64,000 bases of DNA from Nitrosomonas sp. Nm51. Lineage in GTDB: Bacteria; Pseudomonadota; Gammaproteobacteria; Burkholderiales; Nitrosomonadaceae. Where the stretch lies: positions 62,001-126,000 of the forward strand of contig NZ_FOGH01000001.1 of assembly GCF_900111165.1 (NCBI RefSeq). The letters are read 5' to 3'. A program made the position numbers and the translations under genes. The notes beneath the pieces are model-generated. The model ran no database searches, had not been told where the DNA came from, and saw nothing but the letters and a program-made list of their open reading frames with translations. Positions 27,731-36,221 of this stretch are shown here, piece by piece (position 1 is the first letter of the stretch; every line of letters starts with the position of its first letter).

Positions 27731-28909
27731 TTGTTGTTACGGACAATAAATACCAGGCAAAAGTCAAATGATGATAAATCAAAAGTCGGCTTGGTGCTGA
27801 CCGGGGGAGGTGCACGAGCGGCATATCAAGTGGGTGTGTTGCGTGCAATTGCCGAGATGTTACCCGACGGCGCACGTAATCCTTTTCCGGTAATTTGCGG
27901 GACATCGGCGGGCGCAATTAACGCCGCTAGCTTGGCTGTTGCTGCAAATGAATTTCAGGAGGGGGTGCGTCAACTTGAGGATGTATGGGCCAATTTTCAT
28001 GTGGGGCAAGTGTACCGTTCTGATTTTCTGGGTGTGTTGAAAAACAGTATGCATTGCCTGGTATCTTTGTTTTCAGATGACTACGGTCGCCACCGGGCAA
28101 TCTCTTTGCTGGATAATGCACCGCTGAAGTCGCTGTTGTCACGTAAGATACCTTTGCGCATGCTTCAACATTGCATCCGTTCAGGTTCGCTACATGCCTT
28201 GGGCATAACAGCCTGGGGATATACTTCCGGTCAGTCTGTTACTTTTTATCAGGCAGCACATGAAATTGAGCCCTGGAAACGCGCACAGCGGGTCGGCGTA
28301 TCAACGCAGATTCGTGTCTCGCATTTGATGGCCTCATCGGCAATTCCGTTTTTTTTTCCACCAATCAAATTAAATCGTGAATTTTTTGGGGATGGCTCAA
28401 TGCGTCAATTGACGCCCATTAGTCCGGCACTTCACCTTGGCGCAGACAAAATTATGATTCTGGGCGTGCATAAGGTGGCAAGAGAGCTGCCTGGGCGCGT
28501 GAGTACTTCTGATTATCCTTCACTGGCGCAAATCGCCGGCCACGCCATGAACAGTATTTTTGTTGACGGTCTTGATGTGGATCTTGAACGTTTACGCCGA
28601 ATTAATCAAACACTGAAACTGGTGCCGCCGGAAGCACATCGGGAAAAAAAAATTACTCTGCGACCGATTGATTCCATGATGATTTCGCCAAGCATTGAAA
28701 TCAATGAAATTGCACAGCAGTTTGCACAATCGCTGCCGTTTACAATGCGTTCTCTTTATCGCGCTGTTGGTGCGATGAATCCAAATGGTTCGACACTGTT
28801 GAGTTACGTTTTGTTTGAAGCATCATTTTGCAAGGCTTTGATTGAACTGGGGCATCATGATGCTTTACAGCAAAAAGATGAAATTTTAGAGTTTATTCAA
28901 TGTCAATGA
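27731..28909 (+). CDS. Patatin-like phospholipase
   Basis: A 392-residue patatin-family lipid acyl hydrolase. The glycine-rich oxyanion loop VLTGGGARAAYQVG, the nucleophile Ser59 in GTSAG and the dyad Asp221 in FGDGSMRQ are intact. No ATG is available in frame before the oxyanion loop; the preceding stop is the TAA of the upstream gene at 27719-27721, so translation must begin at TTG 27731 (or 27734). AAAGG at 27720-27724 can serve as ribosome-binding site, which makes coupling to the upstream gene likely. The C-terminal part resembles the proteobacterial RssA-like group. Confidence 0.9.
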   Translation: MLLRTINTRQKSNDDKSKVGLVLTGGGARAAYQVGVLRAIAEMLPDGARNPFPVICGTSAGAINAASLAVAANEFQEGVRQLEDVWANFHVGQVYRSDFLGVLKNSMHCLVSLFSDDYGRHRAISLLDNAPLKSLLSRKIPLRMLQHCIRSGSLHALGITAWGYTSGQSVTFYQAAHEIEPWKRAQRVGVSTQIRVSHLMASSAIPFFFPPIKLNREFFGDGSMRQLTPISPALHLGADKIMILGVHKVARELPGRVSTSDYPSLAQIAGHAMNSIFVDGLDVDLERLRRINQTLKLVPPEAHREKKITLRPIDSMMISPSIEINEIAQQFAQSLPFTMRSLYRAVGAMNPNGSTLLSYVLFEASFCKALIELGHHDALQQKDEILEFIQCQ

Positions 28910-29356
28910 TTCTTCAGCGTAAATCGGATTTTTTGCGTCTGTTATTCGGTATTGACAGCGGGGCATGATGGAATGGAATTTAATAGTCCTTAATTTTAGG
29001 TGGCGTTCATGCGTATATCTAGCAATTGTTATTGGTACTGCGTTATGGACTTGAATTGTTGGGCTCAGGGCGATCAAGCAGTGTCATCAGGATTTGCTGA
29101 GAAGGCTGAAATGCTTGTGAAAAGTATCGCAATTATTTGGCCAGGAACAGATTGCGTGCAGCTATCATATCACTGCAGGTAATAGTCCGAGATAATCGAG
29201 CAATTTGCGACGAAGTTAAACTGTGATCGAGCGGCCATTAGCGCACGCGGCCGGCATCTTAAGATCTTGTTGCTGGAATCGGCGGGAGCAGGGTGGTGCA
29301 GTTGTCATCAACACCAGTGCGACTTATTAAATAGTATAATCATGTGGAGCGGTTAA
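28910..29356. other. Gene-free stretch between patatin and MBL-fold genes
   Basis: I see no supportable gene in about 450 bases; short frames on both strands lack ribosome-binding sites. GGAGCGG just before 29357 is the ribosome-binding site of the next gene. Confidence 0.45.
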
Positions 29357-30121
29357 GTGAAGCTCAAAGTATTAGGGTGTAGCGGGGGTATCGGCAGCGA
29401 TTCAGATACAACGTCCCTGTTAATCGACTCAGATATCTTGGTCGATGCGGGAACGGGCGTTGGGAATTTAAAACTGGATGAGCTGATTCAAATTGATCAT
29501 ATCTTTGTTACCCATTCTCATTTGGATCATATCGCTTTCATTCCTTTTCTGGTTGATACTGTTGGATTCCTCCGTAAAAAACCGGTTACTGTGTATGCGA
29601 CTCGGGAGACGATTAGCATTTTACGGGATCACATGTTTAACTGGCTGGTTTGGCCTGATTTTACAAAAATTCCAAATACTGAAGACCCCTACATGCGGTA
29701 TGGAGTTATTTCCCTTGGCGAAACAATCGATTTGGATGGCAGGATGATAACTGCATTGCCTGCCAATCATGTCGTGCCAGCGGTTGGCTATCAGCTGGAT
29801 TCGGGCCGCTCGAGCCTGGTTTTTACCGGTGACACGACTACTAATGATGCGCTCTGGTCTGTCGTAAATACAATGGAAAATTTGAAATATCTTATTATTG
29901 AAGCCGCTTTTTGTGAAGCAAAACGGGATATTGCCATAAGATCAAAGCACCTGTGTCCGAGTTTATTATGCGCCGAGTTGGAAAAACTCAAACTTGATGC
30001 AAAAATCTATGTTACGCATTTAAAACAGGGTGAAGATGAATTGACGATGCGCGAAATACTGGCATGTGCCGGAAGATTCAATCCGCGCAGATTAGCGAAA
30101 AATCAGATATTCGATTTTTAA
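29357..30121 (+). CDS. Metallo-beta-lactamase-fold protein, class II cyclic-nucleotide phosphodiesterase type
   Basis: A 254-residue cytoplasmic protein starting at GTG with GGAG upstream. The metal site motif THSHLDH is at residues 52-58 (His53, His55, Asp57, His58), and FTGDTTTND and YVTHLKQGED supply the later ligands. The long insert FIPFLVDTVGFLRKKPVTVYA fits the PDEase II family, which hydrolyses cAMP or cGMP. It sits 21 bases before the GAF-GspE gene, so a role in cyclic-nucleotide control of that ATPase is possible but unproven. Confidence 0.85.
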   Translation: MKLKVLGCSGGIGSDSDTTSLLIDSDILVDAGTGVGNLKLDELIQIDHIFVTHSHLDHIAFIPFLVDTVGFLRKKPVTVYATRETISILRDHMFNWLVWPDFTKIPNTEDPYMRYGVISLGETIDLDGRMITALPANHVVPAVGYQLDSGRSSLVFTGDTTTNDALWSVVNTMENLKYLIIEAAFCEAKRDIAIRSKHLCPSLLCAELEKLKLDAKIYVTHLKQGEDELTMREILACAGRFNPRRLAKNQIFDF

Positions 30122-30142
30122 AGTATCATGGAGAAGTGTTGA

Positions 30143-32521
30143 ATGAATACAACGATTGCAATCAAGCCGGCTGATGGAGAGTCTTCCGACATCAGTGATC
30201 GCTTAAGTTTTTCTAAAAAACTGCAAACAGTTACCAATAAAATACATGCAGCCAGCGATATTGACGAAATTATGCTGGAAGTCAGCAAGGATATTTGTAG
30301 TTTATTCAATGCTGACCGGCTGACGATTTATACACTCAGCGATGATAAAACGTATTTGTCTTCCAGGGTAAAAACAGGACTTGATTCGTTTCAGGATTTG
30401 AAACTGGCGGTTAACGAGCATAGCATCGCGGGATTTGTCGGGTTGCAAAAAAAAACTGTCAATATCGAAGATGTGTACAATAAACGCGAATTGAAGTCAT
30501 TAAATGAGAAACTGACCTTTTTACAGGATGTAGATAAGCGTACGGGTTACCGGACCAAACAAGTGCTTGTGGTGCCAATATTGAGCGCAGATGACAATGC
30601 ATTGGTCGGTGTCATGCAGGTTATCAATAATAAAGAGGACAAGCCCTTTTCACCAATATTCGTTGATGGTGCCGAAGAAATTACGCGAACGTTAGCTATC
30701 GCGCTCAAGCAGCGGCAGAAATCTTTCAAACTGCTTAAATCAAAGTATGATCATTTGGTGCTGGATGCGGTTATTTCAGCGGGGGAATTCGAGCTGGCAA
30801 CACGATCGGCACGGAAAAAAGGATGTGATCTGGAAGATGTGTTAATTGATGAATTCCAAATACCCGTACCTTTGATTGGCCAGGCGCTGGCGTCATTTTT
30901 CGATGTGAAGTATGAGCCCTTTAAAGCCGATCGGGTAAAACCGATAGACTTGCTGCGCAATTTGAAAAAAGATTATGTGAATACAAATGCATGGCTGCCT
31001 ATTGATGACAGCAAGGATGGGCTGGTCGTAATGACACTGGATCCTGAACGGATCAAGTCACTTCGTATCGTTAACAATATTTTTCCCAAGTTCAAAGTCA
31101 TTCATACAGTCACAACCAAACGCGAATTCAAGCAGACAGTTGATCTGTTTTACGGTAGCAGCTCGGATGAAATCGACGTCGGTGATATTAACGACATGCT
31201 GGTCGGCCTGGAAGATGAAAATGAAGAATTCCAGGAAGCTGACGAGACCTCCGCCGCATCGGATAACGAACTGGTTAAACTGGTCAATAAGATTATTATT
31301 GATGCCTATAAAATGGGTGTTTCAGATATACATGTTGAACCCTATCCGGGCAAGGAGAAAACCAAAATCCGTTTCCGCAAAGATGGATCGTTGATGCCAT
31401 ATATAGAAATTCCCGCCAGTTTGCGCAACCCTTTGGTAACCCGTATCAAAATCATGTGCGATCTGGATATTTCCGAGAAGCGCCGCCCGCAGGATGGAAA
31501 GATCAAATTCAAAAAATTTGCACCGTTAGATATTGAACTCAGAGTGGCGACTATTCCCTCGGCTGGAGGGCTCGAAGATATTGTAATGCGTATTCTGGCT
31601 GCCGGAGAACCGATTCCGCTCGACAAAATGGGCTTTACGTTACACAATCTGAATGAACTGAAAAATATTATCAGTAAGCCTTACGGGCTGTTTTTTGTTT
31701 GCGGCCCGACTGGTTCAGGTAAAACCACTACATTGCATTCCATCCTGAAACACCTTAACCGGGCGGAAACCAAAATCTGGACGGCTGAGGATCCCGTAGA
31801 AATTACGCAGAAAGGCTTGCGTCAGGTGCAGATGAATGTTAAAGCGGGCCTGACATTCCCGGTAGTCATGAAATCCTTTTTACGGGCAGACCCCGATATT
31901 ATTATGGTTGGTGAGATGCGCGACAAGGAAACCACCAGTATCGGTATCGAGGCTTCATTGACCGGTCATCTGGTCTTTGCAACGCTGCATACTAACAGTG
32001 CGCCGGAGTCGGTCATACGTTTGCTCGATATGGGTATGGATCCGTTTAATTTTGCCGATGCCCTGCTTGGTGTTTTGGCGCAGCGTCTGGCCAAACGTTT
32101 GTGCAAAAATTGTAAAGAATCTTATACAGCCAGTGCGCGGGAAATACAATCGTTGCTGGCCGAATATTGTGAAGAATTAAGGCATATCGATCATTTCAGG
32201 ACTGATATTGACAAAGCCTACACCGAAATACTGGCAGATTGGAAAAAACAGTATGGCGACGAGCAAGGTCAGATCATCCTTTACAAATCAGTGGGCTGCG
32301 ACCAGTGTGCGGGAACGGGCTACAGCGGGCGTGTAGGTTTGCACGAATTATTGACTGCTTCGGATGCGCTGAAGAAAAATATTCAGGAAAGAGCAAGGGT
32401 TGCGGAGATGCTGGTTACCGCATTGAGTGAAGGTATGCGGACGTTGAAACAGGACGGGATAGAGAAAGTACTGCAGGGTATTACCGATATCCATCAGGTT
32501 AGGCTTGTCTGTATCAAGTAG
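30143..32521 (+). CDS. GAF-domain type II/IV secretion ATPase (GspE/PilB-like)
   Basis: A 792-residue hexameric ATPase with an added sensor. A GAF domain lies at about 25-190, a MshEN/GspE N-terminal domain at about 200-335, and the T2SSE ATPase at about 375-785. Walker A GPTGSGKT is at 521-528, the Walker B region PDIIMVGEMRD near 585, and a tetracysteine zinc site is formed by LCKNC (about 654-657) and CDQC (about 719-722). No pilin, secretin or GspF gene is in the window, so this is an orphan. The GAF domain could bind a cyclic nucleotide. GGAGAAG precedes the ATG. Confidence 0.9.
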   Translation: MNTTIAIKPADGESSDISDRLSFSKKLQTVTNKIHAASDIDEIMLEVSKDICSLFNADRLTIYTLSDDKTYLSSRVKTGLDSFQDLKLAVNEHSIAGFVGLQKKTVNIEDVYNKRELKSLNEKLTFLQDVDKRTGYRTKQVLVVPILSADDNALVGVMQVINNKEDKPFSPIFVDGAEEITRTLAIALKQRQKSFKLLKSKYDHLVLDAVISAGEFELATRSARKKGCDLEDVLIDEFQIPVPLIGQALASFFDVKYEPFKADRVKPIDLLRNLKKDYVNTNAWLPIDDSKDGLVVMTLDPERIKSLRIVNNIFPKFKVIHTVTTKREFKQTVDLFYGSSSDEIDVGDINDMLVGLEDENEEFQEADETSAASDNELVKLVNKIIIDAYKMGVSDIHVEPYPGKEKTKIRFRKDGSLMPYIEIPASLRNPLVTRIKIMCDLDISEKRRPQDGKIKFKKFAPLDIELRVATIPSAGGLEDIVMRILAAGEPIPLDKMGFTLHNLNELKNIISKPYGLFFVCGPTGSGKTTTLHSILKHLNRAETKIWTAEDPVEITQKGLRQVQMNVKAGLTFPVVMKSFLRADPDIIMVGEMRDKETTSIGIEASLTGHLVFATLHTNSAPESVIRLLDMGMDPFNFADALLGVLAQRLAKRLCKNCKESYTASAREIQSLLAEYCEELRHIDHFRTDIDKAYTEILADWKKQYGDEQGQIILYKSVGCDQCAGTGYSGRVGLHELLTASDALKKNIQERARVAEMLVTALSEGMRTLKQDGIEKVLQGITDIHQVRLVCIK

Positions 32522-32613
32522 GCCTGTGTTGTCGCGGTCTTATATTGTCGTTTTTTCGGATTGGCAAGAATCTGATATGATCGGGTTATGCTTTACTTAT
32601 TCGAAGATGCGGC

Positions 32614-33123
32614 ATGACAACGTTAAAAAACCAAGCGTATATCGTTTTCCTGACAATCCTGATTCTCGGATTGACAATTGCAACCGCGGCAAAAGCCGCG
32701 CAACAGCTGGATATTCGTCCGCATGAAACTGCTGATGAATGTAACCCGGGTATTTCTCAAATCAGGGTGACTGTCAATGGCGTCAGCTTTGGCGGTATGC
32801 TGACCGTCGGTTTGTATGATAATCCCCACCATTTTTTACTGAAACATGGACGTAAACGTCATGTCCGGATACCGGCAACCGGCGAGGAGCATATTGTGTG
32901 TATCAATCTGGATCAACATGGCACATATGCTGTCGCGGCATATCATGACAAGGATGCAGACCGTAAATTAAAACGCCAAAAAAATCTGCTGCCGGGCGAG
33001 CCTTTTGGTTTGTCGAACAATCCGGAACCGGTTTTGGGATTTCCAAAATTCAGCGATTCCGCGTTTAAGACGAAAGGGTTGGGTGCTGACATCACTATTG
33101 ATCTGCGTCAACCCCGATTCTAG
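32614..33123 (+). CDS. Exported DUF2141 family protein
   Basis: A 169-residue protein with an N-terminal signal segment (hydrophobic about 9-28, cleavage probably after AKAA). The DUF2141 beta-sandwich is recognisable: IRVTVNGVSFGGMLTVGLYD, then CINLDQHGTYAVAAYHDKDADRKL, FGLSNNP and LGFPKFSDSAF. The function of the family is unknown; members are periplasmic. The TAG stop coincides with the first bases of a MITE-like element, so the present C-terminus (QPRF) may have been set by the insertion. Confidence 0.85.
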   Translation: MTTLKNQAYIVFLTILILGLTIATAAKAAQQLDIRPHETADECNPGISQIRVTVNGVSFGGMLTVGLYDNPHHFLLKHGRKRHVRIPATGEEHIVCINLDQHGTYAVAAYHDKDADRKLKRQKNLLPGEPFGLSNNPEPVLGFPKFSDSAFKTKGLGADITIDLRQPRF

Positions 33124-33380
33124 ACCCTATCCATATGATATTACTAGTACTTATCAATATGATATTACTAGTACTTATCAATATGATATTGCCAGGCACT
33201 GCGTTACCATGGTGTTATGCAGCAAGGTACAGCACGCTGGAAAGGGTTGCTCCCTTTTCAAGTACTGTAACACAGTTGCAGAACACCACGGTAGCGCCCT
33301 GTAGGTGGGCTTGTCAGCGCCCAAGGTCTGGCGCTTCTGACGTTGCGCCTTTTGACAATAGACTGCTATTGCCTGTAGTG
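33120..33380. mobile_element. MITE-like element, copy 1 (right end missing)
   Basis: About 260 bases clearly related to the element at 43759-44028. Shared segments include the start CTAG-CCCTATC-ATATGATATT, the hairpin arm GCGTTACC-TGGTG, AAAGGGTT-CCCTTTTCAAG, GCAGA-CACCACG, GTGGGC and AATAG-CTATTGCC. The left terminal repeat has multiplied into tandem copies, and the right terminal repeat is absent after about 33380. The inner hairpin arms are at 33201-33222 and 33276-33297. It carries no gene. Confidence 0.8.
33128..33190. repeat. 24-bp tandem repeat of the MITE end
   Basis: The unit TATCAATATGATATTACTAGTACT (24 bases, written here once in two parts: TATCAATATGATATT and ACTAGTACT) is repeated at 33128-33151 (one mismatch), 33152-33175 and partly at 33176-33190. 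It derives from the terminal repeat of the MITE and its CTAG flank, as nested or slipped copies of the end. Confidence 0.9.
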
Positions 33381-33450
33381 CATACAAGGAGAGATTGATT
33401 TAAGCCAAAGCCGCAATCAATAATTCGGTTTTATTTCAGGAAAATCGCTA

Positions 33451-34275
33451 ATGAAAACGATGTTTAGCCTGCTTATCGTGCTTGGATGTGGCTATGGCGT
33501 AATTGTCCTGCTGATTTTTTTTACGCAATCACGTCTGATTTATTTTCCGCATGTGGGCCGGGAAATTGTCGCTACGCCCAGTCAGATTGGATTGAACTAT
33601 GAGACTGTAGCAATTAATACGGGCGATGGTGAAACCCTGGACGGCTGGTTTGTGCCGGTTCCGGATGCGCTGGGAACCGTGTTGTTTCTGCACGGTAACG
33701 CAGGCAACATTTCACACCGGCTCGAATATTTATCCATGTTTCACGCCCTTGGGCTGAATACCATGATTTTCGACTATCGGGGTTATGGACAGAGTACTGG
33801 TGTGCCTACAGAAGACGGCACGTATGCGGATGCTGATGCGGCATGGCTGTATTTAACCGGCACTAGAAGTATAGAATCAGACAGGATTGTGCTGTATGGC
33901 GAATCTCTGGGTGGAGCCGTCGCGGCACGTTTGGCTGCGCACAATAACCCGGCGATATTGGTGCTCGCCTCTACTTTTACGTCCGTACCCGAACTAGCTG
34001 AAACGATTTATCCTTTTTTACCGGTGCGCTGGATTAGCCGTTTCGACTACAATACATTGGAATACCTGAAATCTGTCAGCTGTCCGGTGTTTGTGGCACA
34101 CAGTCCCGATGATGAAATCGTGCCATTTTTACACGGACAGCGATTGTTCAGCGCCGCCGCTGAGCCTAAACAGTTTTTAACTTTGTCTGACGGCCATAAT
34201 GATGGTTTTATTGCGATGCGAGATGAATGGATCGAAATCCTGAGCGCGTTTATCAGCAATCACTTGAAACCATAG
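33451..34275 (+). CDS. Membrane-anchored alpha/beta hydrolase (YfhR/BEM46-like)
   Basis: A 274-residue hydrolase with one N-terminal membrane helix (about 5-24). The LIYFPHVGREI opening, LHGNAGNISHR, FDYRGYGQSTG, the nucleophile Ser152 in YGESLGGAVA, HSPDDEIVP and DGHNDGF (His) complete the catalytic set. CAGGAAAA precedes the ATG. The substrate is unknown; the family is broadly conserved and envelope-facing. A MITE-like element lies upstream and could affect its promoter. Confidence 0.88.
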   Translation: MKTMFSLLIVLGCGYGVIVLLIFFTQSRLIYFPHVGREIVATPSQIGLNYETVAINTGDGETLDGWFVPVPDALGTVLFLHGNAGNISHRLEYLSMFHALGLNTMIFDYRGYGQSTGVPTEDGTYADADAAWLYLTGTRSIESDRIVLYGESLGGAVAARLAAHNNPAILVLASTFTSVPELAETIYPFLPVRWISRFDYNTLEYLKSVSCPVFVAHSPDDEIVPFLHGQRLFSAAAEPKQFLTLSDGHNDGFIAMRDEWIEILSAFISNHLKP

Positions 34276-34511
34276 TGTGTGATTTATTGGTGGTAAACCG
34301 GTTTTCAACATCATTCCGTTACCTAATTTGATAACAGCGCGTCATAATTAAGTGTAACCTGGTTTGAAGCAGTTAATTCGGTCGTTGTTTTGGTCGTTGT
34401 TTTTTGTAACTATGTGTTCTTGAGAATAGCCAAAAATTATACGACAGAATTTGAATTGGGAAAAATTAAAATAATAAACTGACTGTGCTTTAAGCAAATT
34501 GAATAATCTAC
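34276..34511. other. Intergenic stretch before apaH
   Basis: 236 bases with no gene. A direct repeat GGTCGTTGTTTT occurs twice near 34380-34405. The apaH promoter should lie here. Confidence 0.4.
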
Positions 34512-35336
34512 ATGGCTACCTACGCAATCGGCGATATTCAGGGATGTTATTCGGCATTTAGAAAGCTGCTTGATTTGATTAAGTTTGATGCCGGACACGA
34601 CCGGTTGTGGCTGGTTGGCGATATTGTCAATCGTGGTCCCCAGTCGCTGGAAACATTGCGTTTTGTCAAACAGTCAGGTGATGCAGTGGTTACAGTGTTA
34701 GGTAATCATGACCTGCATTTGTTGATGGTTGACGCCGGCATTGCGCGTTACAATATCGGCGATACCATTCAATCGATTTTAGACGCGCCTGACCGTGACG
34801 AATTGCTGTACTGGTTGCGGCATCAACGATTATTTTACGTTGAAAGCGATTATGCATTGGTTCATGCTGGTTTACTGCCTGACTGGTCTATTCCAAAAGC
34901 AGCTCAATTGGCCCGGGAAGTTGAAACGGCTTTGCGCAGTGATGATTACCGGTATGTTTTTGCGCATCTATACGGTAATACACCTGATTATTGGCGCGAC
35001 GATTGGACAGGTGCCGAACGTTTGCGCGTCATCATCAACGCGATGACGCGTATGCGCATTTGTAGTGTCGATGGACGAATGAATTTTTCACACAAAGGTG
35101 CGCCGAAGGATGTCCCCGCCGGTTTTTTACCATGGTTTGAGATACCGCAGCGCGCGAATCGGGACTATACGATTGTTTGCGGGCACTGGTCAGCCCTGGG
35201 GCTGCATGTAACAAGCTCGGTGGCCGCGCTTGACAGCGGTTGTGTATGGAATGGACGGCTGTCCGCTATGCGTTTGGAAGATAAGAGGGTTTTTCAGATT
35301 CGCTGTGATAGGCTGGCTGTGACAAATTGCGGTTAA
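34512..35336 (+). CDS. apaH: Bis(5'-nucleosyl)-tetraphosphatase, symmetrical (ApaH)
   Basis: A 274-residue metallophosphatase that splits Ap4A into two ADP and acts on NpnN alarmones and RNA caps. Metal motifs are GDIQGCY (residues 7-13), GDIVNRGP and GNHDLHLL, with late His residues in HAGLLPDW and CGHWSALG. The length equals E. coli ApaH. Its last 71 bases overlap the 3' end of the acyltransferase gene on the opposite strand. Confidence 0.96.
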   Translation: MATYAIGDIQGCYSAFRKLLDLIKFDAGHDRLWLVGDIVNRGPQSLETLRFVKQSGDAVVTVLGNHDLHLLMVDAGIARYNIGDTIQSILDAPDRDELLYWLRHQRLFYVESDYALVHAGLLPDWSIPKAAQLAREVETALRSDDYRYVFAHLYGNTPDYWRDDWTGAERLRVIINAMTRMRICSVDGRMNFSHKGAPKDVPAGFLPWFEIPQRANRDYTIVCGHWSALGLHVTSSVAALDSGCVWNGRLSAMRLEDKRVFQIRCDRLAVTNCG

Positions 35337-36096
35337 TTGCTTCTTCCGACATGCGTGCCAGTTCGCGCCGGTTTTTTTCTGCGCTGTAAATTGGCGCGTT
35401 GCAGTTTAATACTGCTTCAATACGAGGCTGGCATAAAACTTTTCTCAGTGAGGCTGCAAGTGAGATATCGGTATAGGCAGCATCGTGGCATATGCTGCCG
35501 GCTGTGTCCAGATAGCGAATTGCAACAGGATACAGCAGTGCCTGGGCATTAATTGCGGATTGCAGCAGCGATGCGTGAAAATGCAGTGTCTGCGTGCCGT
35601 CGCTGGTGCCGCCTTCGGGAAAAATGCATACGCGTTCGCCTGCAATTAAAACATTACCGAGTTCTTGATTGAGTCGCGCTGTATCGCTTCGTTTTGCACG
35701 TTCTATGAAATGGGTGCCTACCCTTTTACTTAAAAAGCCGATAACCGGCCAGTTACGGATTTCGGATTTGGCGACAAACTGTGTCGGACAAACCGCCATG
35801 ACTGCACAGATGTCCAGCCAGGAAACATGATTGGCAATTAAAAGCGCGCGCTGATGGTTCCGGTTCGGAAAACTACCGATAACATTTATTGTGATATTCA
35901 GGGTTTTTAGCGTTCCTTTCGCCCAGTTTTTCATCATACGCTGTTGTATAGAACGGGAACAATACGGATAAACAATAGATTGCAGAATTCCCGATACAAC
36001 CTGTAGTAGCAGACGGACTAAACGGAAAAGGCGGACAATTGGCGGAGTGGCTTTTTCTTTCATCTTTTTATGCGGCAGCTTTGAGAGCAATGCCAC
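35266..36096 (-). CDS. 1-acyl-sn-glycerol-3-phosphate acyltransferase (PlsC-like)
   Basis: A 276-residue membrane-associated acyltransferase that makes phosphatidic acid from lysophosphatidate or acylates related lipids. The catalytic NHVSWLD (His90, Asp95) and the substrate motif FPEGGTSDG are intact, with an N-terminal hydrophobic segment at about 22-42. The C-terminal tail after residue 250 is Ser/Glu-rich and is the part that overlaps apaH tail to tail. Which lysolipid it uses cannot be told. Confidence 0.88.
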   Translation of the reverse strand: MALLSKLPHKKMKEKATPPIVRLFRLVRLLLQVVSGILQSIVYPYCSRSIQQRMMKNWAKGTLKTLNITINVIGSFPNRNHQRALLIANHVSWLDICAVMAVCPTQFVAKSEIRNWPVIGFLSKRVGTHFIERAKRSDTARLNQELGNVLIAGERVCIFPEGGTSDGTQTLHFHASLLQSAINAQALLYPVAIRYLDTAGSICHDAAYTDISLAASLRKVLCQPRIEAVLNCNAPIYSAEKNRRELARMSEEAINRNLSQPAYHSESEKPSYLPNA

Positions 36097-36221
36097 GATT
36101 TTACCCTGATCAATTTGAAGATTAAAAAATTTTCGCGCCCGTAAAGGCCGATGGCTGTTTCTTGATTATACTTTATGTGATAATTTGCAGTTGAGATTAT
36201 AAAATTCAATACGGGTGCACG

